In this document: one piece after another, positions 11,058 to 21,237 of the stretch
Numbering within the stretch: the stretch's first letter is position 1
Layout of the letters: every line of letters begins with the position of its first letter
NCBI GenBank assembly: GCA_031761405.1
Contig: JASEVX010000005.1
Coordinates: 33,050,869 to 33,114,868 of the forward strand
Length of the DNA: 64,000 bases
DNA from: Serripes groenlandicus
Lineage: Eukaryota; Mollusca; Bivalvia; Cardiida; Cardiidae
Reading direction: 5' to 3'
The notes under the pieces: generated by a model
The model's input: the letters and a program-made list of their open reading frames with translations, nothing else
Told to the model about the DNA's origin: nothing
Databases searched by the model: none
Made by a program: the position numbers and the translations under genes

Positions 11058-11247
11058 CCGAGTACCCGGGGGTCACCTATCCAGGTACTAACCATGAAAA
11101 CCGCTCTACCAATTTTACTATAAAAGCCGGCTTCCACAGCAAGGCTGTAGAATATATTTTTACCTATACCCCATTCCCGTTACAATATGTATACGGTATT
11201 GGCTACAGATAGACATGCAGGTTATCGTATGATTCAAAGAGCTTAAA

Positions 11248-11316
11248 CCCTTTGACTCTTACAGACGCATTCTGACACCTCTACAGCAGATTTTTTGTAT
11301 GTGGGAAAAGGTTACA
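11248..11316. mobile_element. Internally deleted TTAA-type MITE remnant
   Basis: It has TTAAACCCTTTGACTCTTAC, a CTACAGCAGA block and the far end TATGTGGGAAAAGGTTA, with the interior missing. It lies about 20 bp beyond the donor of YRDC exon 2. Confidence 0.5.
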
Positions 11317-11336
11317 AAGGAAAATGTTCATCTTAC

Positions 11337-11532
11337 TTATGTATATCTTCAACACTTGATACACTGATGGCAATGGGTTTGTTCAGATCTCTCTTTTTTA
11401 TATTGTAGATACGGTTTACAGCATCCGAATTCTGGGCCAGACCAGCAATTCCATAGATTGTGTCTGTAGGAACACCAATAATGTTTCCATTCAACAGGCT
11501 GTCAGAAGCTTCTCTTGATACTGCATTCGAGA
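11337..11532 (-). CDS. YRDC: YRDC exon 2 (nucleotide-binding N-terminal part)
   Basis: A TATATTTTTTAG acceptor and CATAA/GTAAGA donor bound 196 nt. The product includes LLNGNIIGVPTDTIYGIAGL, VNRIYNIKKRDLNKPIAI and VSSVEDIHK. PTDTIYG and the KxRxxxKP-type motif (KKRDLNKP) are the hallmark substrate-binding motifs of the Sua5/YrdC/YwlC family. The first codon is completed by the last base of exon 1, giving Val. The last two bases, AA, are completed by exon 3, giving Lys. Confidence 0.95.
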
Positions 11533-12520
11533 CTAAAAAATATATAGTCAATTTATTTCCTTTCATATTTGAAACCATGTTAGAATTATGAGTTAGTTGT
11601 TTCATGTGTTCATCTAAATCATCATCTGCACCTCATAAACATACTACAATATATGTATACAGTCAAGTAACCCTTAGTGGATCATAACCGATAGCGTATC
11701 ACTTTAATGTTCAAGACACGCTAACTTATTTATTAGACAAAATTATTGTGTATAAATTGGCAGGTAAGTACTTTATGGTATTAATTAAATACACAATAAA
11801 AATGATGCTTGTCGGACGTCAAATTCATCCGTTTTATCTGATCGTCTAATGCAAGTGTTTACGTGACCCAGTTATTTCTACCTTGTTGTGAAGAGAACAT
11901 GTGTTTTTCGCGGCAACAGCTAGCGATCTTAATTATGTTAGTTATTTATTTTGACATTTTATGAAAGACAAATACATACACCTATTGAAATGTAACCAAT
12001 CATTCTCATTTGTCTTTGCATGTTTACACTGAAGCGATAGTAGAATAGCTAGGTAAGTTACCATTAGCAGATCGCCACTTTGTTTCTATTATGACTGGGT
12101 CTGAGGGGTTTTCTTAAAATTTTGTTTTTGACAATTTAGCCATTCCCGAAGATGCTAGTGATTAAATCGGAAATCTATCAATACAAATCTGCAGTTAGAT
12201 AAAACATAACTTGTACAATAACAGCAGAAGTTTTGACAGCTAAAATGTTGCTTGAGATGACCCCCCTGATATCAGAAAGTCACGTGATCCTCTATTGCTA
12301 AAATTGATCTGTTAATGCATCAATAACTCGAACTGGTAAACAACGGTCTGTACAGCTGTTTCTGCACTAAAACCAAAAAAGTGTTTGTCAATTTAAAGGA
12401 AAATGATTTTTTCTTGTGGACTATAAATAAACAAGTTCCAAAACATTGACCGTTTCTTTTATGCACTACGTTGTTTCGTTACTGATCCGTTAAGGGTAAC
12501 TTGACTGTATATATATATAG
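11533..12520. other. YRDC intron 1, distal part
   Basis: No coding sequence, tRNA or repeat family was recognised here. The sequence is AT-rich, with a short TATATATATA run near 12509. Confidence 0.5.
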
Positions 12521-12524
12521 AGGA

Positions 12525-12665
12525 TATTACATGAGTGGTCATTCAATACGGAATTTATTAAACGAGTTTTCTGAAATTGATAAGAACGAGCCTTGGCGAG
12601 TTTTTATCACTTTTAGAAAACGAGTTTAATAAATTTCGTATTGAATGACCACGAATGTAATGTTC
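12525..12665. repeat. Long imperfect hairpin
   Basis: GGTCATTCAATACGGAATTT and AAATTTCGTATTGAATGACC form inverted arms about 45 bp long, continuing with AAACGAGTTTTCTGAAA against TTTTAGAAAACGAGTTT. The loop is near GAGCCTTGGCGAG. It is probably a small foldback MITE in YRDC intron 1. Confidence 0.65.
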
Positions 12666-14402
12666 TTTTTATATCATAAATACTAATTTAATAGTTTACA
12701 GCGTATAAATATCCAAATAAACGTCGCTATAAAGCGCGCGTATTTACAACGCTTAACGTTACGTTATGACGTCACGTTACGTAGCATTGTTATTACACCA
12801 GCTGAATACGTCGCAATTTATTCAATGGCTTTATTACACTCCCGGCGACGTCATTTATGATATAAATATATATATACATATCCTGATATATTGATAATTC
12901 AATTTACTCCTCTGGCCATCTACTACGGTCTAGGTATATTTTAGTCCTTCCAAAAAAGACATCGCATATGCTTATTTTTCATTTTGTTAATATCCTGCAT
13001 ACGCGACCAATAATGACAGATGATAAAACGAGATACCGAAAGTCTGAATTATTTGGACTAGGTATATTTTAGTCCAGGTTTCTGTACAAGGAATGCGATT
13101 TTTTATTTTGACTGTTCGCATCCTACAATCCTACAATCCTGTTACAATGCAATATGTAACGGCGATATATCCTCGAGCATCCGTAATTCGTGAGTGTAAG
13201 GCTTCAAAGACAAAATATGCAGAAGGCTTAGTGAATGATACAAAATGTCATGTCTTATCTGAAAGATTTATTTATTTCCTCCAAGTTTCGAGCAAAAAAT
13301 CCTTTGAAAACTAATAATACATAAAAAAAAAAATCTTGAATACACATGTGTTCAACAAGTCAGAAGCCGAAATTGTTATCCTATTTTCGTGACGTCATTA
13401 TTTTGGCACTTTGCAGTTTCTATAAAGACAACACACACAAAAAATATTTTTTTTTTAAAAGGGGCAATAGGTCGTAAAATATTGAAAACTAAAAAACTGA
13501 AGTAATTAAACATTTTATATAGTTTAAATCAATTAATTTGAAATTATCCTTGATATAAATATGAACTTTTTTTTTTTTAATTACTCAACTTTGAATCTTC
13601 GTTAAACTTATTTTCCTTTCTCATTTTTTATCCCACTGTATCAACCTAAAGGGTTTGCATGGATGTTTGGACCCTGTAAGCATCCTATATTTATATCATC
13701 ACAAAGATCAATACAGATTTCAAAATTGCCATATTTCTAATGGGATATTATTTAAAATATTTTAGTTATTTTACATCTCTATGCTTAAGCACCTTTAAGA
13801 ATGTGAAATCCAATGAAAAATTGCATTGACCTAACTAGGTCAAACAAATCACATGACCCTAGCCGCCATTTTGTAAACAACAAAATACCCTTTTTACGGT
13901 AAATTTTCATGTCCGATTTTTCCACTTTTTGGGGTTTAAACTGTTCTTTAAATTTGGTATAAAAAAAAATAAGGGTATTTTGGCTATTCCTCCCATGACA
14001 ACAAGTTACAAAACTGTTGAAGATGCATTCTATTGTTGAAATATGTCAGCAAATACATTGGCCATTGGGAAATAATTTTACAGTTCCAAATCGGCTGCAA
14101 GGACAAAGTCACGTGATATAAGCCCGAAAATAGTGACGTCACGAAAAAGGGATGCTAACGAAAATGGAATGTCCAACGATATTGAGACTAGGTATATTTT
14201 AGCATACAAACATCTTAAATTGCTCAAAAATATCTTCGTATATTCCTGGTCGAAAAAGACTTATAATACAGCTTTAATTACCAGCCTAACTGTAACATAA
14301 ACAACAGAACACTGAAACACAAATGCAATAGTTTATAGAACCATAAAATGAAAATAGCGAAAGGTTTGTGGAGCGAACTAGAGATACACCAAAATAACTT
14401 AC
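12666..14402. other. YRDC intron 1, proximal part
   Basis: CTAGGTATATTTTAG occurs three times in the same orientation (near 12930, 13060 and 14185). The first two flank ~130 bp and the last two ~1.1 kb. TGACGTCA motifs occur near 12766, 13390 and 14130. No coding sequence was recognised. The 16 bp motif may mark related repeat fragments. Confidence 0.4.
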
Positions 14403-14439
14403 CTTTACCGCGGTCTGATAAATTTATGACTTTCGCCAT
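14403..14439 (-). CDS. YRDC: YRDC exon 1: threonylcarbamoyl-AMP synthase
   Basis: This is the start of the clearest host gene in the window. The product makes threonylcarbamoyl-AMP from threonine, bicarbonate and ATP, the first step of N6-threonylcarbamoyladenosine formation at A37 of ANN-decoding tRNAs. The KEOPS complex then transfers the group. ATG lies in a CAACAATGGCG context and encodes MAKVINLSDRGK, followed by an AAAG/GTAAGT donor in phase 1 that matches exon 2. The assembled protein is about 229 aa in five exons. It has a much shorter N-terminus than human YRDC and no obvious mitochondrial presequence, so a cytosolic location is likely. The exon is short (37 nt), but its frame, donor and distance to exon 2 agree. 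Confidence 0.8.
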
Positions 14440-14765
14440 TGTTGATAAATTCCGGTTTGTATGTGGAAACAAGTACATACAGTTTCTAGTGTTGAAAAAA
14501 ACACGCATTCCTTCATTCACATTTAAGTCTTTTCAACCAGTTTCATCATAAATTTATATCAACATGTGCGCTGGTTCCCAACCACTTTCGCGAACATATA
14601 TATATCGATATCGAGTGACCAATTCCCTTCATATTCGTATCTTATTTAATACATGGAATATAACAATGTTATAGGTGGATAATGAAAGGGAAAATACAAT
14701 ATAGACGCTCAAAATGTAAAACAAAAAAATAATCAAAATTACTGTAAAATCGTAGCTTGTATGTT
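14440..14765 (-). promoter_or_regulatory. Presumed 5' UTR and promoter of YRDC
   Basis: This is the region immediately upstream of the exon 1 ATG, bounded by a MITE at 14766. It contains ACAGTTTCTAGTGTT, also found in the palindrome at 47008-47251, and a TATATATAT run near 14596-14605. The transcription start cannot be placed from sequence alone. Confidence 0.3.
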
Positions 14766-14998
14766 TAACCCTTCCCCTCATACGACAATTCTGCAGCAGA
14801 CGACTTTGAACGTATTTTTGTCAAAAAATAGAAAATCTCCATAATTGAATGGATAACCTATGACAAAAAGTGGAAAACATTGTGACAAAAAAAAAGGAGA
14901 AATTGCACGTTGTGCAATTTCTTCTTTTGTCACTATGTTTTCAAAAAGCTGTCTGCTGCAGAGGCGTCGGAAAGCGTCTATATGATGGAAAGGGATAA
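14766..14998. mobile_element. Full-length TTAA-type MITE upstream of YRDC
   Basis: It opens TTAACCCTTCCCCTCATACG and closes GATGGAAAGGGATAA, with CTGCAGCAGACGACTTTG and CTGTCTGCTGCAGAGGCGTC inside. The CACGTTGTGCAATTTC centre is palindromic. It is the unoccupied paralogue of the MITE that carries the Pearl-like element at 4765-5611. Confidence 0.8.
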
Positions 14999-15159
14999 AG
15001 TTATATTTTGACGTAGGCTATCTGCGGACGATATTTGAAAACATTGGGGCCAAGGGAGAAATTGCACAGTGCGCTAATACTGGTTTACCACAATGTTATC
15101 AAATATATAAAACGTTAAATTTCAATTGACTGGCCAGAGCAATTTCACTCACTGACACA

Positions 15160-15600
15160 ATCAGTAGAATGGGTGTCAACCTCCAGAACTACTGGCACCC
15201 ACAGCAGTAGTTAACACGTCGTGAAACAGCACACGCTACGAAGCAAATACCGTGGTATTCTGGCAGTAGGCAGGCTGCTTTTGACGTTTACGTAACCGCC
15301 GTTCAAGGTCATCCTAGGCGTATACGCCGGCCAAGGCAAGTCGTCAATATTGCTGGCCTGTAATAAGTCCCCAGGGACACGAGCTTTGTGAGGTCGCGCG
15401 TTGTCATCACAATTTGAAGACCAGGCGGAACATGGGGACAATCACAGGACGTAATAGCTGGTCTAAGTAACGCCTGGCTGTGTGATTGCTTTTACACACG
15501 ACGATCGCAATTAAACCTATTGCTGATGGCTGCCCATACCATAACTCTGCCCCGCCGTTATGATTGTGGTGCAAAACGCAATCGTTCATGACGTCGTTTG
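15160..15600 (-). pseudogene. Tc1/mariner transposase fragment, dead
   Basis: Minus-strand frames contain ARRYLDQLLRPVIVPMF (15407-15589) and, in another frame, DNARPHKARVPGDLL with NIDDLPWPAYTP (15211-15441). These match the Tc1 catalytic domain: the 'RY..E.LRP.V.P' stretch, the second catalytic Asp in DNARPH, and the LPWP..SPDLNPIE region. The SPDLNPIE segment with the last acidic residue is destroyed and a frameshift separates the two parts. The N-terminal HTH region was not found. Confidence 0.75.
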
Positions 15601-16138
15601 TATATAGGCCTATACATGGATACGTCCGCCGGCGTGCGACAAGTTGAAACGTGACTTGTCACTAAGCTAAACGTTCTGCTAACACTGACCGCGATGGTTG
15701 CGGGCCCAAATAAGACGTCGGTGACGATGACGTCGCGTAAGAACTAGATCGTGATAGGGCCTGCGGCAGCTAATTCATCGTACTCTAAGCTGATTTCTGA
15801 CTTTATGTCGACTAAAAGTGTGTCCACGGTTACCTACCACTAAACGTGACGTGGATTTTACCGTCACAAATCTAGCTGTACGTGAGGTTGATGATTTCTG
15901 TCGATACGTAATGCCGAGTCCACAATGTTGGTTTTCTCGTGGTACGGCTCATTTAAAGTACACATCAATTTTCAGCGCACAACGTTACACCTAGACGGAG
16001 TAATATTTTCTCTATCTCGATACGTGAGCTATGACTAATATAGAGCAAGATGAGACTACGTGAATATGCGAGCCGAGCCTATTTATTGATCGCATTTAAA
16101 GTTGTACATTGTACATAACCGGATAGGCAAAACATTGT

Positions 16139-16345
16139 TTAACCCCCTTTCCACAGATACTACATCTTCATTAGACGACTTTTAAAATAACATCTTTGCA
16201 AAATTATTGATGTTATCTGTAAGTAGAAGAATACATTTTGAAGAGAGTTGAAAATATTGTGTCAAGAGGATATATTTTAGATTATGAGCGATTTCTCCTT
16301 TTGTCACGGTGTTTTCAAACGGTTCGTCAAAATGCACCTGTATTC
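16139..16345. mobile_element. Degraded TTAA-type MITE
   Basis: TTTAACCCCCTTTCCACAGA at the start, GACGACTTTTAAAATAACAT, GAGCGATTTCTCCTTTTGTC and GTGTTTTCAAACGGTTCGTC are family blocks in the right order. The right terminus is lost. Confidence 0.45.
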
Positions 16346-16599
16346 GAGAACAATTTAGATAAATTCTAGTACACTAGGATAAAAAAGTTAAAACGTGTAA
16401 ATTACAGGTTATTCGTTTCTTTCAAAACATCGGAGGAAAAGGCGTGAACTTGATAAACATTAAGGAACACCGCACATTTGGAGCAGTTTTCTTCTTGCCT
16501 CACAAGTCGTCTTCATTTGGGAACGGCTTGGAAAGGGCATGTTTTGTTCTATTCCCTCAATGTTTTCAAAATGTGTTTGCTACATCGGAGTCAATTAAA

Positions 16600-16874
16600 G
16601 TGGTATTCTTCAGTCCGTAGATACGAAGGCTGTCAATCTAGGGGTTGTGAGTTCAAATCCCAGCCCGGCCTACAATCTTTCCGACGTTTCTCAAAAATCA
16701 ATGTGACCAGCGTCATTCGTCTTTCACCAATGGGCTAACAGACCATGTAGAAAAGTATGCTGTGTGGGGTATTTGGTGTCAGAAAGCTAGGCAACACACG
16801 AGTAGGTGAACTGGCCGCCGTAATATGACTGAAACATTGCTGAAAACGACGTAAAGCCACACTAAATTAATCAA
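16600..16874 (+). mobile_element. tRNA-derived SINE
   Basis: The B box is GAGTTCAAATCCCAGC. The body has CTACAATCTTTCCGACG, and the 3' part contains GTGAACTGGCCGCCGTAATA and TGACTGAAACATTGCTGAAA before an A-rich tail. A possible 9 bp target duplication, TCAATTAAA, lies at 16591-16599 and 16875-16883. Confidence 0.7.
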
Positions 16875-17614
16875 TCAATTAAATTCATTTAATTTATATA
16901 CTAATAAGCACATGCGACTTCTAACTAAAAAGCTTAAATGCAATGGAAATACAAAAGAAAGTCATAAAGTAAGCCTGAAAAAAAAACAAGTTCGCTCTAA
17001 AGAGGAAAACTAGTCTATCATAGTAACGTAAAGCTTTTACAGTATCCCATTGCATTTTATATTGTGAACATGTCAGCCTGTACACTCTGTTGGCCTTCAA
17101 ACTCCAATTAGACTATTAGACAGGTGTAACCGTGACTGAAGAGTTCAGTCCTTGGCAGAACAATTAACTAAAGGTATTGCCTGGAAAAAATAAAGAATCT
17201 TCATGTTTTCGGGAAGAGGTAGAACAGCCTGTTTATCGCTAATGACACATGTAGCTAATGTAGTGTAGATTGCAATGCAATTCCGTTAAATAACGCTTCT
17301 TTATCTCAACTTTAGTAATTGTAATATAATTAAAATATCAGGCAAAGCGCTATGCGTATGAGGTACTATGAACACAATTTTAACTAATTGTGAAGTGTAT
17401 TTCTTAAGACAGTAGAATTTCGTGTCACACCATTTAATTTGAGAGCACGAAAGCGTGAATGGTAAAATGCGGTGCTTGTGTTGACTGTGAAGTTAACGTA
17501 CATAGTTTAATGTCGTTTTCAGGATATATTTTGCGATGTCTCGATTTTTAAATTATTTTTCACGTTTACTGAGAGTGCTATTTTTGAGATATAACTCACT
17601 AATAAGAAGTAAGG
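16875..17614. other. Spacer, no feature recognised
   Basis: AT-rich sequence without a coding frame, repeat end or tRNA-like box that I can support. Confidence 0.5.
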
Positions 17615-17848
17615 GTATATCGAGGGCTTGGTGTGAAACAGTTGTAACTAAAATTGGTATTTTTTTTACCAAGGTTAATCACTTCCCCATAACGTCTTTA
17701 TTTAAGCGTTAAATCATTTATTTTGGTAAACAATGGAAATTTAGGTGCCATTGCTCGTTTTGAGCAATGGCACATAAATTGCCCCATAACCAGGGTTTTC
17801 AAAATAGGTTTTTAGTTACAACCGTTTCACGCCAAGCCCTCGATATAC
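17615..17848. mobile_element. MITE with ~38 bp terminal inverted repeats
   Basis: The left terminus TATATCGAGGGCTTGGTGTG continues AAACAGTTGTAACTAAAA. The right terminus TTTTAGTTACAACCGTTTCA continues CGCCAAGCCCTCGATATA. The arms match at all but a few positions. The centre has a GCCATTGCTC...GAGCAATGGC hairpin at about 17750-17771. At 234 bp with no coding sequence, it is a typical MITE. Confidence 0.8.
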
Positions 17849-17851
17849 TGT

Positions 17852-18110
17852 GAACCCCGTGCAACCACGGATTTGTAAAGATTTTAAAATGTTGTGAAAA
17901 TGGGGAGAACATTGCCAGAGCTCTAGAAAAGAAGATTTCTTTATGTTCTAAAATCCTTATTTGACTATCGAATCCTATTTTGTGGGTACGCAAAAGAATC
18001 GTCTCACTGAGACGATTCTTTTGAGTACCCACAACATAGGATTTAGTTGAGTAATAAGAGAAATATTGTCGGGAAAAGACCTGTTCTCTATCTCTCATCT
18101 AGTCCTCTGC
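17852..18110. mobile_element. MITE-like element with perfect central hairpin (copy 2)
   Basis: The same CAAAAGAATCGTCTCA/TGAGACGATTCTTTTG palindrome as at 3808-3840. Here the stem extends through GTGGGTAC/GTACCCAC and AATCCTAT/ATAGGATT. Outer flanks match copy 1 in the opposite orientation. Confidence 0.65.
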
Positions 18111-18489
18111 ATTTCACTTATTTCGTTCATGCAGTTTTCATTGTCATAAAGGTTGAGACACAGAGTGACATAATGGTAATTGCCTGTCGTGATTCTGACA
18201 CGTAAATTGTCCTGGACTATATAAATAATAGACTTGAACTCTTCTACTCCCGCTTGTTTTTGCGTTGCTGTCACACCTTTAGGTAAAAGTTGTGAGCGCG
18301 AGTTCTATCATGCATACTGTATTTAGTTATTCGTGTTCACTCATTGGATTGACTTGAAGGTATTGGCAAGACGAGGTAAATACCTCTTAGGGGAATGAAT
18401 ACCAAAACAACTTGGTTGAATTTAGCTTACGTTTTGCAGGTACATGCTATTTACTGCCATGCACATGTCTTAGTGTGAACATTTCAGTA

Positions 18490-18570
18490 CAAAGAAGTCA
18501 AACTTCAACATAAAATATGTTTTAATTAACAACGTTTCGGCCTTCTAGCCTTCATCCTATTAATGATATA
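18490..18570 (-). mobile_element. Possible Penelope-like element terminus
   Basis: On the minus strand the sequence reads GGATGAAGGCTAGAAGGCCG then AAACGTTGTT. A GATGA...GAAAC pair around a GGC/GCC stem resembles the hammerhead-ribozyme core found in Penelope-like elements and retrozymes of bivalves. The CU of the usual CUGAUGA is AG here, so the motif is probably inactive. Only the terminus is recognisable. Confidence 0.35.
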
Positions 18571-19600
18571 GCCGAGTGCGAGGATAAACAACTGCAGAGA
18601 ATATCTCAGCCATAACTGCTAGTGTTGTTGCTGATAATATCTATGTTTGGGTTCCGGAAAATGTTTTACCTGCTCCTAATTCCCAACTTTCCAAGGGAAA
18701 AGTGTAACACTGCTTGTTATTGGGTGAACATTGAAGTAACGGGTAACGTATGGTAACTTTCAGAGTCCAAAAGTATAGGTACTAATTCAACTCACATGCT
18801 TCCCTATAAACGTGTATAAATTATAATACTTTTCACAAAAAGTGAAATATTTTTGTATATTCTAAAACAATGTATCTCATATGCTAAGGGGAAACCTGTC
18901 TACTCTCGTCTTTGAGACAGCCCCGAAAGAAATCAATTTGTTTTCTGGTGTTTTACTTTTCTTTCAACGATTTATTAGTTAAACCACGTCGTTACCTTCG
19001 TAGTTTTATAGGCCTACTGGTCCATTCATCCTGACACGAGCGAGTCGGTCATAATGCTAACCCCACACACCCCGAGTGCCAAGGAAACTTTTACACTCCA
19101 GTCTACACCACCAAACAGGCAAGTTCCTATTTATTTTTAAACGCGCTTTTGTTACAGTGTATGATGGTCAGATTACACCGATACGGCGGACTTATCAAGA
19201 CTTCTTTCCCCCGGCAAAACATGATGCAATTCCGTAACCCCCTCCACCGTTTAAGATGCGTCAAAAGTCATCTGTGTCTGCGCCCAAGTATATGAATTAG
19301 TATCGCCGCCTCTGTAAAGTCACGGATTTCACATTGATTCGAGTGTATATTTATCAGTTCTCACAATCAAAGCATGCACGAAGTTTAAATCTGGCTATGT
19401 TAAGTCGACATTTCAGACATGTGTTTATATGGTATTGACATTTAGGTTATATCTCTTTATCTCTGTTTGATTTAACTGTTCTAAATTTATTAGGTTATAT
19501 GTATATGTGTTTTTTTATTTTGTTTGTATGTGGGAAAGTAAAATCGAGTGTTCATCTTATTTTTCAAAACAAATACATCGGTGTGCTGGAAATATTTACC
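18571..19600. other. Spacer, no feature recognised
   Basis: About 1 kb without supported genes, tRNA-like boxes or repeat ends. Confidence 0.5.
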
Positions 19601-19619
19601 CCAAAACGGCTCCATAGCA

Positions 19620-19985
19620 ATGCAATACTTTTGAAAACGGGGTTAAACTCCCTAGGGAGCTTTCCTCTGTTGGAAAAGGGGTTAAACGCCACGCCCTGCC
19701 TTTCTCTGTTGGAATGGAATCCGCTGTAGTCGAGTGGTTAGTGTCGGGGATTTCGAAACCGGGTGTCCCGGGTTCGATCCCCAGTCGCGGCACTACGGTC
19801 ATGGTGGAGTGCCCTTGGGCAAGGCACAATTTCTAGCCTAGTACTGGTTTGTTTACCCAGGGATCATGAATAAGTGAACTGTCGCCGTGATATAACTGAA
19901 ATATTGTTGAAAGCGGCGTAAAACCCCAATAAATAAATAAAATTCTCTGTTGGAAAAGCTTTTCTCTGTTGGAAAGGGGGTTGTA
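19620..19985. repeat. TTTCTCTGTTGGAAAAGGGG minisatellite-like tract
   Basis: The motif CTCTGTTGGAAAAG with GGGGTTAAAC recurs before and after the SINE at 19715-19942. The array seems to have been split by that insertion. Confidence 0.5.
19715..19942 (+). mobile_element. tRNA-derived SINE with 13 bp target duplication
   Basis: The A-box region is TAGTCGAGTGGTTAGTGTC and the B box is GGGTTCGATCCCC. The 3' core has GCCGTGATATAACTGAAATA and GAAAGCGGCGTAAAACCCC, then an AATAAATAAATAAA tail. The 13 bp duplication TTCTCTGTTGGAA occurs at 19702-19714 and 19943-19955. This is one of the least diverged SINEs here. Confidence 0.85.
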
Positions 19986-20467
19986 TGGAAGTTTAAGTCC
20001 TACACTCTTTTGAGAACATTGTGATCAGAGGTGAACATTTTCCAGTTACCGATGTATCTGCAACGGACTTATTTTGCCGCAATGTTTTTTAAAATAAGGT
20101 ATCTTTTACAGTTCTTAAACCGGGTATACTTTTGACCTTATATACAAGTGGAGACAGTAATTCGAATAATTATCCAGCCATTACCCTTTCTTTGTCTTTG
20201 TTGAAAGTATATGAAACGTGTTTTATTCAGGGGACTGCACGTGTCAATTGATAAACCGTTATATTCATTACAGGGCGATTTTCTATCAAACATGGGTAGG
20301 TGAATGACTTCTATCGTTTTGAAAGAGATTATACAGCACTTTAAATTAAATTTAAATACTGGAGATTTAATTGGTGAGCGAACACATATCACGGATTACA
20401 ACAACTGAAATTGAGTTGAGTTGAATATTGGAAAATTAACCACGGATAGACCTAATCCTCCCATATT

Positions 20468-21035
20468 TAGAGGCTAACCCTTCTCACATACAACACATCT
20501 GATGCGGACGACTTAGAAAACTATTGAAATGTGAATAAATGAATGAATGTATATTGTTTTATGGCGCATCGACAGCTAAGGTCATTTAGCGCGCATTTAA
20601 ATTTTATTATTCATGTTCCCTGGGTGAACAAACCAGTACTGGGCTAGAACATGTGCCTTGCCCAAGGGCACTCCACCATAACCGAATTGCCGCGACTGGG
20701 GATCGAACCCGGGACACCCGGTTTCGAAATCCTCGATGCTAACCACTCGACCACAGCGGATTCCGAAATGTGAATAAAACAGTTTGGCCAAAAGAAAATA
20801 CTGAAAAAGACTGCAATATTTATAGGTCTTTCCCATATACAACAAATCTGAAGCAGATGCATAAGAGAACACGTCGTATGCAATATATATATATGAAATG
20901 TGTTGGACAGTTTGGCAAAAAGAGAAATATATTGCTCATTATGAGAACATTTTCTCTTTTCCACAATGCTTAAAAAAATATATATGCTGCAGATGTATAT
21001 AAATGCGTCTACATGTAGGAAATGTTAGAATATAT
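20468..21035. mobile_element. TTAA-type MITE interrupted by a SINE
   Basis: The left arm at 20468-20539 begins GCTAACCCTTCTCACATACA. After the SINE the MITE resumes at 20779 with CAGTTTGGCCAAAAGA and runs to the ATGTAGGAAATGTTAG end. Two overlapping diverged copies may be present on the right side. Confidence 0.5.
20540..20764 (-). mobile_element. tRNA-derived SINE with 14 bp target duplication
   Basis: On the minus strand it starts AATCCGCTGTGGTCGAGTGG, with a GGGTTCGATCCCCAGTCG B box, as in the copy at 19715-19942. The 14 bp duplication GAAATGTGAATAAA lies at 20526-20539 and 20765-20778. It has a different 3' end from the 19.7 kb copy, with GTGCGCCATAAAACAATATA-like sequence before a CATT-rich tail. 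Confidence 0.85.
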
Positions 21036-21237
21036 ATCTGTCTGTCTATGTCCCAAATACCATTTTAAAATTATTATGTGGATGCTTTGATCAAGCTGAA
21101 CAGATTCAGTTTGCTCTGATCTTTACTATTCACACTGGTTGGACAGACTCACGTAATGTTAATGGTGTGTTTAACTTTATAAACTTTACTTTACAGAATT
21201 GATGGAAAGAGATAAGCACGGTTTAAAACTTTCTTTT

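Noticed and set aside
9550..11212. Open frames rich in repeated WSTYCGQLTVV-like sequence
   Set aside because: These are translations of the TTGACCACAGTAA minisatellite arms of the foldback-like element, not proteins.
14278..14520. 80 aa minus-strand ORF taken as a whole protein
   Set aside because: Only its internal MAKVINLSDRGK followed by a GTAAGT donor fits as YRDC exon 1. The remainder is 5' UTR and intron.
19728..19793. Functional tRNA gene
   Set aside because: Same reasoning: a tRNA-like head joined to a SINE core and A-rich tail with a 13 bp duplication.
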